A stretch of DNA of 6,090 nt from Phycisphaerae bacterium (GTDB taxonomy: Bacteria; Planctomycetota; Phycisphaerae; Sedimentisphaerales; Anaerohalosphaeraceae): assembly GCA_021736615.1 (NCBI GenBank), contig JAIPFN010000057.1:1-6090 (forward strand). Reading direction: 5' to 3'. Position 1 is the first letter of the stretch. Each line of letters begins with the position of its first letter. The notes beneath the pieces were generated by a model. That model worked only from the letters and a program-made list of their open reading frames with translations, made no database searches and was not told the origin of the DNA. The position numbers were made by a program, and so were the translations under genes. Of the stretch, positions 1 to 4,756 are shown one piece after another.

Positions 1-34
1 ACGCGTTTTTCCTGTTAATCACTCTAAGCTCTCG

Positions 35-197
35 TTTTTGACAGGACAACAGAATGATTATAAAATCTTCCTTCTTGATTTTTGCTCCTTTTTTAAAAAA
101 GCAAAACACCCAAACCTGCCAAAAGTTGTAAGCCTGTGACCAAAAACACCCACTGACATTTTTTAATCTATCTTTTATCCTGTCATCCTGTCAAAAA
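35..197. repeat. 12-bp inverted repeat with tandem ATCCTGTC units
   Basis: TTTTTGACAGGA at 35-46 is the exact reverse complement of TCCTGTCAAAAA at 186-197. The right arm is preceded by a second unit, so that ATCCTGTC occurs twice in tandem at 177-184 and 185-192. A further TCCTGT lies at 10-15. Runs of similar CAGGAT-like units are, from memory, common as dispersed repeats in several bacterial groups, but I cannot confirm the family. The arms are 139 bases apart, so a shared repeat origin is more likely than a simple hairpin. Confidence 0.55.
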
Positions 198-230
198 ACT
201 CCGTAAAGGCTTACAAAAAAAGGCACAGGT
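114..230. repeat. Imperfect inverted repeat (22- and 24-base arms)
   Basis: The left arm is 114-135 and the right arm 207-230. The inner ten bases pair perfectly (TTGTAAGCCT at 126-135 with AGGCTTACAA at 207-216). After a five-base internal mismatch the outer ends pair again (ACCTGCC at 114-120 with GGCACAGGT at 222-230, which has two extra bases). The 71-base centre includes the tandem ATCCTGTC units. It could be a folded 3' untranslated element of the propeller transcript or a remnant of a small non-autonomous repeat. No target-site duplication was recognised. Confidence 0.55.
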
Positions 231-236
231 CTAAAA

Positions 237-264
237 ATTAAACCCGTACCTTTGATTGTTTAAT
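237..264 (-). terminator. Weak candidate terminator of the propeller gene
   Basis: Read on the minus strand, ATTAAAC (264-258) can pair with GTTTAAT (243-237) around a 14-base loop, and the next bases are TTTTAG, a short U tract. It begins 25 bases past the stop codon of the propeller gene. The stem is almost all A-T and the loop is large, so the predicted hairpin is weak. The position and the trailing T run are the main support. Confidence 0.35.
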
Positions 265-289
265 GCGCCTATGTCGGCGATGCTATGGC

Positions 290-1552
290 CTAACGCAGCT
301 TCGGCACAACCGTTGGTCTTGGTTTAATTAGCTGAATAGGTGTTCTCGGCCGCGTGCCATTGCCGGTATTAACTTCCGGTTTTTCTTGAAGCAGCAATTC
401 AATTGACTTTTTAAGACTTTCGATCTTGTCAAACAGTTCTTTTCTCGCCATTATCTGCTCATGAATTCCCTGTTCCAGTATTATTTTAGATCTCATTACA
501 TCTCTTCTTTTCCACGCCGGAAGATCAGGGTTTTCGAGCATTTCTTCCAACGCTTGTATTGCCGCAGTTTCCGGAGCGATAGAAATATTGATTTTTCTGA
601 TTGCCATTTTCTTCATGGCGATAGCCTTACGGATATTTTTGATGGCAGTTTCCAGCGGGGTGTCAACCCAGTACGAAACATATATCCCTTTTTGAGCCGG
701 ATCCATTTCCTTGGAACCGCGGTAAAAATACAAAGCTTTGCCGTCAGGGGTAATGCACGGCTGCAGGCTTTTGGTTCCCGGCATGTTAATAATATCGCTC
801 AACTCTTTAAAATCGCCAAAAGGCTCATCCAAAGAATCCCGCCTGCCTTTCCAGATACTAAAAGAACCGTCATCATTTGCGACCTCAAAATATACATCAA
901 GCCCATTCGCCGACAGATATGGGGCGTTAGCGCCAATCTCATCTAATTCCGTCATAGGACGAATATCACTAAAATCATCTTCAACAGAAGAACGAGATGC
1001 GGTGAAGATGGTCGGCACTACATTCTGGTAATCCTCAGGCTGTGCTGTCCACATAATATTGAGTTCATCTGACGTTAAGCTTACCGAGCTTAAGTAGGTG
1101 TGCGACTGCTGTAATTCAAAGTGGTTTTTAGTCTGTTGCCAAGGTTGGCTTGAGTTTTCGCGTACAGCCATTGAGATCACGCGTTCCCATCCTGGGAGTC
1201 CTAAGATGTCGTAATCAGACCAACAGTTATACATACGATGAGAATCTTCAGAGAGCCATACCCCATAAATCAACTCACCGTCCATGTTTCCAATTTCAGA
1301 AACCGCACGTTTTTGTCCATAAAGGCCGGTTTCTTCATTTTTTTGAGCTTCCCAAAGATTCGATACACCACCGACTTTTCCGACAAAGTAGACGATGCTT
1401 CCATCACTCGAAACCCTTGGCCGTGTAGCCGCAAACTCAGGACCGTTTAGTTCGCCCAGATGCATCGGTTCCGTCCACGCCGAATACGCCGAAACACACA
1501 TAAATAGTACAAAAACTGCCGCCACAATCCCAACTCGCTTTTTTGACACCAT
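290..1552 (-). CDS. Secreted WD40-like (PD40) beta-propeller protein with C-terminal coiled coil
   Basis: This 420-residue protein probably acts outside the cytoplasm. Residues 1-25 form a signal peptide: a basic start (MVSKKR), a hydrophobic core (about 8-22) and a likely cut after AYSA. Residues about 45-295 hold at least five blades of the PD40/TolB type, each with an S/T-x-D/N-G-like turn followed by a beta strand: SSDGSIVYF (48-56), SEDSHRMYN (101-109), TSDELNIMW (160-168), SANGLDVYF (214-222) and TPDGKALYF (268-276). Residues about 298-390 are charged and helical, predicted as coiled coil, ending in a Pro- and Arg-rich tail (about 400-420). The ATG start is firm: AAGGAG at 1560-1565 lies seven bases upstream, and a promoter lies beyond it. 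PD40 propellers usually bind peptides, proteins or glycans; no catalytic motif is visible. It appears to be its own transcription unit. The exact role is unknown. Confidence 0.82.
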   Translation of the reverse strand: MVSKKRVGIVAAVFVLFMCVSAYSAWTEPMHLGELNGPEFAATRPRVSSDGSIVYFVGKVGGVSNLWEAQKNEETGLYGQKRAVSEIGNMDGELIYGVWLSEDSHRMYNCWSDYDILGLPGWERVISMAVRENSSQPWQQTKNHFELQQSHTYLSSVSLTSDELNIMWTAQPEDYQNVVPTIFTASRSSVEDDFSDIRPMTELDEIGANAPYLSANGLDVYFEVANDDGSFSIWKGRRDSLDEPFGDFKELSDIINMPGTKSLQPCITPDGKALYFYRGSKEMDPAQKGIYVSYWVDTPLETAIKNIRKAIAMKKMAIRKINISIAPETAAIQALEEMLENPDLPAWKRRDVMRSKIILEQGIHEQIMARKELFDKIESLKKSIELLLQEKPEVNTGNGTRPRTPIQLIKPRPTVVPKLR

Positions 1553-1559
1553 TGTAAAT

Positions 1560-1565
1560 CTCCTT
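1560..1565 (-). promoter_or_regulatory. Ribosome binding site of the propeller gene
   Basis: AAGGAG on the minus strand lies seven bases before the ATG at 1550-1552. The stretch AAGGAGATTT recurs exactly in front of GT-B, which makes this site a useful local reference for judging that gene's start. Confidence 0.8.
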
Positions 1566-1594
1566 AATTTAAAGTAAATTGCTATATCGCAACT

Positions 1595-1623
1595 AGTTTA
1601 AGGAGTGTTGCAGGATTTGTCAA
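1595..1623 (-). promoter_or_regulatory. Sigma-70-like promoter of the propeller gene
   Basis: On the minus strand TTGACA (1623-1618, a perfect -35 match) is followed by a 17-base spacer and TAAACT (1600-1595, four of six -10 positions). The expected transcription start is near 1588, giving a leader of about 36 bases that includes the AAGGAG site. Farther upstream an A/T tract (T8A7 on the minus strand, 1651-1637) sits at about -49 to -63, where the distal part of an UP element would lie. A small TTGC/GCAA dyad spans 1579-1592. Spacing and consensus make this a good prediction, but it has not been tested. Confidence 0.65.
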
Positions 1624-1675
1624 GGTGTATTGTTACTTTTTTTAAAAAAAACTAGCAAAATAGATCGTGTACGAC

Positions 1676-1709
1676 AATGGTCTACAGAGATGCCTTTCTG
1701 TAGACCATT
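1676..1709. terminator. Strong 13-bp hairpin at the end of the glycosyltransferase cluster
   Basis: AATGGTCTACAGA (1676-1688) and TCTGTAGACCATT (1697-1709) are perfect inverted arms around an eight-base loop. The hairpin begins 15 bases past the GT-C stop codon, the place for the cluster's terminator. However, the T run that usually follows an intrinsic terminator is on the plus-strand side (ATTTTTATAT after 1706). On the minus strand the stem is followed by GTCGTACACG, and a T8 run comes only about 25 bases later. It may act as a 3'-end stabilising stem, a weak or Rho-assisted terminator, or a stop for antisense transcripts. Confidence 0.55.
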
Positions 1710-1724
1710 TTTATATACATAGGC

Positions 1725-2696
1725 TTATAGTGGAATCTTTAAAACCTTGTTTACCTTTCTGAGAACAGGCATCAGGTTTAGTGTCAATTTCGGAGAAATT
1801 GTCAGAATATATAAGGCTAGTTTATACCCTCCAGGTAACAAAAAACCCAATTCTTTCAAGATAGGGCGGATTTGAAATGCTCTTTCGTCTTCCCATGACC
1901 AATGTATCCACATTTTCGTAATAGTCCGGGCAACGCTTTCAAAGACGTCCAAGCGACCCATTTCGCTAGCTAGCACCAGGTGTCGCTTTATTAGTTCAAT
2001 AACTACCTCCGGCTGGTTATGCGTTTTTACAAGGCTTCCGGTGACTCCCCGATGGTAAACTGCAAGGGGTGTGGTCAAATAACCGATTCTGGGATGACGA
2101 TAGGCAATTCGGAACCACAGGTCTTCATCGTCCATCCGGATTTGCTCGGGACGGAAAAGACCTGCCTCAAAAAGGACATCTCTGCGGATCAACATTGTAT
2201 TCATATTGCCGCAAGTTCCTGCTTTGTAGGAGTCGAAATAATCGTTATAATATTCGAGGCCCGACAAAATATTCTCGCTTCGTCCCTGATCGACAATGGT
2301 CCTGGTATGTTCTTCATCGCAGAAGCATTTAAAATAATTCGATGTTGCCCATACCAAATCGGGATTGTTTTTTAGATGCTCTGTTTGCAGTTGGAGTCGT
2401 TCGGCTATCAGTTCATCGTCAGCATCAAGAAAGGCGATCCACTCGCTTTTTGCTGCTTTGATCCCAGTATTGCGTGCGATACCGGGGCCGCTGTTTTCCT
2501 GTTTGATCAAGATTACCTTATCGCCAAAAGACCGAACAACTTCCACAGTATTGTCTGTTGAACCGTCATCGACAACGATTATCTCATTGGGCTGGCGGGT
2601 TTGCGCCAATACGCTTTCGATGGCTCTCGTGATGTATTTCTCCGCATTATAAGCCGGTATCACAATGCTAATTGTCAGGTCGTTATCATATGTCAT
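1725..2696 (-). CDS. Family 2 glycosyltransferase (GT-C)
   Basis: This 323-residue GT-A-fold enzyme should transfer a sugar from a nucleotide sugar to an acceptor at the cytoplasmic face. The first strand reads ISIVIPAYNAE (9-19). VVDDGSTD (41-48) is the nucleotide-binding segment, and FLDADDE (89-95) carries the metal-binding DxD motif (D91, D93). RMDDEDLWFR (187-196) matches the ED-type segment that holds the usual catalytic-base acid in inverting GT2 enzymes. The C-terminal part (about 220-323) is helical, with a hydrophobic stretch near 288-305, but no clear membrane span. It is closest to GT-A, sharing DDGSTD, QTEHL, DLWxRIAY and PLAVYH. The ATG is the only sensible start; its Shine-Dalgarno site is poor (GAG six bases upstream, AAGGG farther off), which hints at coupling to GT-B 34 bases upstream. 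Donor and acceptor cannot be told. Confidence 0.9.
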   Translation of the reverse strand: MTYDNDLTISIVIPAYNAEKYITRAIESVLAQTRQPNEIIVVDDGSTDNTVEVVRSFGDKVILIKQENSGPGIARNTGIKAAKSEWIAFLDADDELIAERLQLQTEHLKNNPDLVWATSNYFKCFCDEEHTRTIVDQGRSENILSGLEYYNDYFDSYKAGTCGNMNTMLIRRDVLFEAGLFRPEQIRMDDEDLWFRIAYRHPRIGYLTTPLAVYHRGVTGSLVKTHNQPEVVIELIKRHLVLASEMGRLDVFESVARTITKMWIHWSWEDERAFQIRPILKELGFLLPGGYKLALYILTISPKLTLNLMPVLRKVNKVLKIPL

Positions 2697-2730
2697 TGTT
2701 ATCTCAAAATCCCTTTTCTTGCGTTTGTAC

Positions 2731-3723
2731 TCACTTATCCCTGCAAAACCTTTTCCGCAGCCATTCCCTTACCGGTGGCCCGACCAGGCACTTGAAATTA
2801 ACCCAGTGCCGCAGCCATCGGCTGCATAATATTTCCACGCATAACCGCAGGTAGAGAGCTTTGAATTGTCGCATTTGTGGGAAGTGTTCTTTTAAATAGA
2901 GGGCGTCGGTTTTGTTGCCGCTTCTCGCTAGAAAATGCGCCACACGCAATGCATGCCACGCCAACACTTTTTCGCCAAAATTCTTCATATCCTGCGGCAG
3001 GAATCTAAGGATTATATCGGGTTTTTTAAGACATATATCCATAGGGCGGTCTTCGACGTTGGCCAGATCGCTGTCCTGCCGGTTATGCCGGACAGCGGCA
3101 GGGCCTATGATCGCAAACTTTTTACAGAAAATCAGCTTGGCAAAAAAAACGGTATCCTCACCAAGCAAACATTTCTCATCGTCATAAAAACCGCCGCATT
3201 CCAGCGCGTCCGATGTCCGAACGATTGTATTCCACGCGAGACAGAAAAACAAGTGGCTCAAAACATCCCTGGGTTCACTGTTATCATTAAATTCATAAAC
3301 GCCCGGCCTGACATTCCGGTCTGCCCAGACCGCTGTCATATCTTTACCTTCCGGCCATTGCTCGTACATCGCCGAAACCATAGCCACGTCTTGCCCGTCG
3401 AATGCTTTAAGCGAATTTTCCAAATACCATGGGTACCACTCATCGTCGGCGTCTAGAAACGCGACATACCCGGCAGTCGCCGCTTTGATCCCCGTATTCC
3501 TCGCAGGCCCCGGCCCCTGATTTTCCTGTTCGATGATTTCAATTCTGCCGTCGGTAAATTCCCGCACCAGCGACAAACTGCCGTCCGTCGACCCGTCATT
3601 GACAATGATCAAACGCCAGTCCTGAAATGTCTGCTCCAGGATCGATTTGATCGTACGCGCAACAGTCCTCTCCTTATTGTACAAGGGTATGATAATATCG
3701 ACTGTTGCCGTTGAGTTAGTTAT
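2731..3723 (-). CDS. Family 2 glycosyltransferase (GT-B), probable ATA start
   Basis: This is a GT-A-fold sugar transferase, 330 residues if it starts at the ATA at 3721-3723. From there it reads (M)TNSTATVDIIIPLYNKE, a normal first strand for the family. Then come VNDGSTD (41-47), FLDADDEW (89-96) with the DxD pair D91/D93, and GED (188-190), the likely catalytic-base site. The only standard in-frame start is TTG at 3684, at residue 14. It would delete the first strand and has no Shine-Dalgarno site, whereas AAGGAG (3731-3736) sits seven bases before the ATA. No ATG, GTG or TTG lies in frame between the GT-A stop and 3684. The rest of the frame is intact with all motifs, so recent loss of function, a sequence error (ATG read as ATA) or true AUA initiation are all possible. 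It is a more distant relative of GT-A and GT-C, with NDGSTD instead of DDGSTD and a different C-terminal half. Its C-terminus is rich in Arg, Lys and Trp. Confidence 0.85.
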   Translation of the reverse strand: MTNSTATVDIIIPLYNKERTVARTIKSILEQTFQDWRLIIVNDGSTDGSLSLVREFTDGRIEIIEQENQGPGPARNTGIKAATAGYVAFLDADDEWYPWYLENSLKAFDGQDVAMVSAMYEQWPEGKDMTAVWADRNVRPGVYEFNDNSEPRDVLSHLFFCLAWNTIVRTSDALECGGFYDDEKCLLGEDTVFFAKLIFCKKFAIIGPAAVRHNRQDSDLANVEDRPMDICLKKPDIILRFLPQDMKNFGEKVLAWHALRVAHFLARSGNKTDALYLKEHFPQMRQFKALYLRLCVEILCSRWLRHWVNFKCLVGPPVREWLRKRFCRDK

Positions 3724-3730
3724 TTCAAAT

Positions 3731-3736
3731 CTCCTT
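3731..3736 (-). promoter_or_regulatory. Ribosome binding site that decides the GT-B start
   Basis: AAGGAG on the minus strand overlaps the GT-A stop codon (TAA, 3738-3736) and lies seven bases before the in-frame ATA at 3721-3723. The ten bases AAGGAGATTT and the seven-base spacing equal those in front of the propeller gene's ATG. This site therefore points to initiation at ATA rather than at the downstream TTG. Confidence 0.7.
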
Positions 3737-4698
3737 TAGAGTTTTTTCAGCCGCATCACCACATCGGCGATACGGTTTGTCACGGGCGGCCAAATCAGCC
3801 GAAAACGCATCTCTCTTTTAAATCGCTCCGACAAAAAATCGCCGAACCTGTCCAGCAATATTTTCACGTCGGCAAAACGCTTTTCCACAAACAGTTGCCG
3901 CACCCACACACCTAGCATATGCGTAACACACGGTTCAAACGCCTCTCTGCGGCCATACTTTGCCGACAACTCAAGGTGGCGGTCGATCAACCCTGCCATA
4001 AAGTCAACCTCGTCGTTTACCTTGGTAGAACTGCCCGGCGTGTCCATGTGATAAACCGCCAGCGGTTCGGCCAGATACCCGACCTTCGGGTATTGATACG
4101 CGATCCGGTACCACAGATCGTTGTCCTGGGCGCGTTTCATGCCCGGTTCAAACAAAGCTGCCTTGTCAAAAACATCCCGATCGATCATCAATGTACACGT
4201 CCATGCGTGCCCGTGATTTACGTATGCTTCCAGGTAGTCCTCAAAATATTCTCGCCATCCGAGCAGCCTCTCAAGTGCTTCGCTGCCATGGGCCTGGGTA
4301 CGTTTTTCGCTGCCGGGAAGATCTAAATAAAAATTCGAATACGTCCATTTCAAATCGTCGTTTCTTAGCAGGTGTTCGGTTTGCAGTTCAAGCTTTTCAC
4401 CGCACCACTCGTCGTCACCGTCAAGAAAAGCGATCCAGTTTCCGCTCGCCGCCTCTATCCCTGTATTACGCGCAACACTAACCCCGGAATTTTCCTGGTA
4501 AATATACCGAACCTTATCGCCATAGGCCTTTACAACCTCGGCGGTCGCATCCGTTGAACCGTCATCGACAACGATTATCTCGTCGGCGGGGCGGCTCTGC
4601 TTTAAAATGCTGTCAATTGCCCGCGCAATATGCTTCTCGGCATTATAAGCCGGCACAACAGCACTAACACGCGAATTGCATTTTTCTGCCTCTGTCAT
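3736..4698 (-). CDS. Family 2 glycosyltransferase (GT-A)
   Basis: This 320-residue enzyme is the first glycosyltransferase of the cluster and should transfer a sugar from a nucleotide donor. The fold starts at VSAVVPAYNAE (11-21), followed by VVDDGSTD (43-50). FLDGDDEW (91-98) has the metal-binding D93/D95 pair, and RAQDNDLWYR (189-198) fits the ED-type catalytic-base segment. PLAVYHMD lies farther on, and the helical C-terminus ends in a basic tail. I prefer the ATG at 4698: AGGA (4703-4706) lies four bases before it. A TTG at 4710 would add four residues but has no binding site. Its stop codon overlaps the GT-B ribosome binding site, so the two are probably translationally coupled. It is the closest local relative of GT-C; the two share a 29-base identical stretch (4553-4581 and 2557-2585) coding for EIIVVDDGST. 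No signal peptide or clear membrane span is seen, so it is probably a cytoplasmic or peripheral membrane enzyme of glycan assembly. Confidence 0.9.
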   Translation of the reverse strand: MTEAEKCNSRVSAVVPAYNAEKHIARAIDSILKQSRPADEIIVVDDGSTDATAEVVKAYGDKVRYIYQENSGVSVARNTGIEAASGNWIAFLDGDDEWCGEKLELQTEHLLRNDDLKWTYSNFYLDLPGSEKRTQAHGSEALERLLGWREYFEDYLEAYVNHGHAWTCTLMIDRDVFDKAALFEPGMKRAQDNDLWYRIAYQYPKVGYLAEPLAVYHMDTPGSSTKVNDEVDFMAGLIDRHLELSAKYGRREAFEPCVTHMLGVWVRQLFVEKRFADVKILLDRFGDFLSERFKREMRFRLIWPPVTNRIADVVMRLKKL

Positions 4699-4721
4699 CT
4701 GTTCCTGCAAACAATGGTAGG

Positions 4722-4736
4722 GTGGGCCGTGCCCAC
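4722..4736. repeat. GC-rich hairpin between rseP and GT-A
   Basis: GTGGGC (4722-4727) pairs perfectly with GCCCAC (4731-4736) around a three-base loop, within the 58-base spacer between the rseP stop codon and the GT-A start. There is no T run on either side, so it is not a standard intrinsic terminator. The context GGTAGGGTGGGC resembles, from memory, a GTAGGGTGGGC...GCCCACC palindrome seen dispersed in many bacterial genomes; I cannot confirm this. It could weaken read-through from rseP into the glycosyltransferases. Confidence 0.5.
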
Positions 4737-4756
4737 GCTGATTCTGTTACGCTCGA

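Larger units (their letters stand above)
1..289. other. Non-coding region with nested inverted repeats
   Basis: No open frame here has a ribosome binding site or a recognisable product. The stretch is AT-rich with many A and T runs, and it lies downstream of the propeller gene, which ends at 290. It holds short CCTGT-type units in both orientations: TCCTGT at 10-15, 178-183 and 186-191, and ACAGGA at 41-46. It also holds two larger inverted repeats, listed separately, and an AT-only palindrome at 88-101. The look is that of a degenerate dispersed intergenic repeat or a folded 3' untranslated region. What lies left of the window is unknown. Confidence 0.6.

Noticed and set aside
88..101. 14-bp palindrome CTTTTTTAAAAAAG as a terminator
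   Set aside because: It is an A/T-only palindrome with no loop or GC stem, common by chance in such AT-rich DNA.
1..289. CRISPR array or tRNA gene in the left non-coding region
   Set aside because: There are no regularly spaced repeats of CRISPR length, and no cloverleaf or T-loop sequence was found.
461..946. Plus-strand open frames inside the propeller gene (461-946, 738-1031, 1150-1428)
   Set aside because: They lie opposite a gene with a signal peptide, repeated blades, promoter and ribosome binding site. They have no recognisable motifs or binding sites of their own.
1663..1675. TCGTGTACGA dyad beside the hairpin as an operator
   Set aside because: The arms are only four bases with a two-base centre, and it lies upstream of the predicted promoter elements without other support.
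2935..3456. Plus-strand open frame of 173 codons opposite GT-B
   Set aside because: GT-B carries all the conserved GT2 motifs on the minus strand, and the plus-strand product looks like no protein family.
4696..4710. TTG at 4710 as the GT-A start
   Set aside because: It has no Shine-Dalgarno site, whereas the ATG at 4698 has AGGA four bases upstream.
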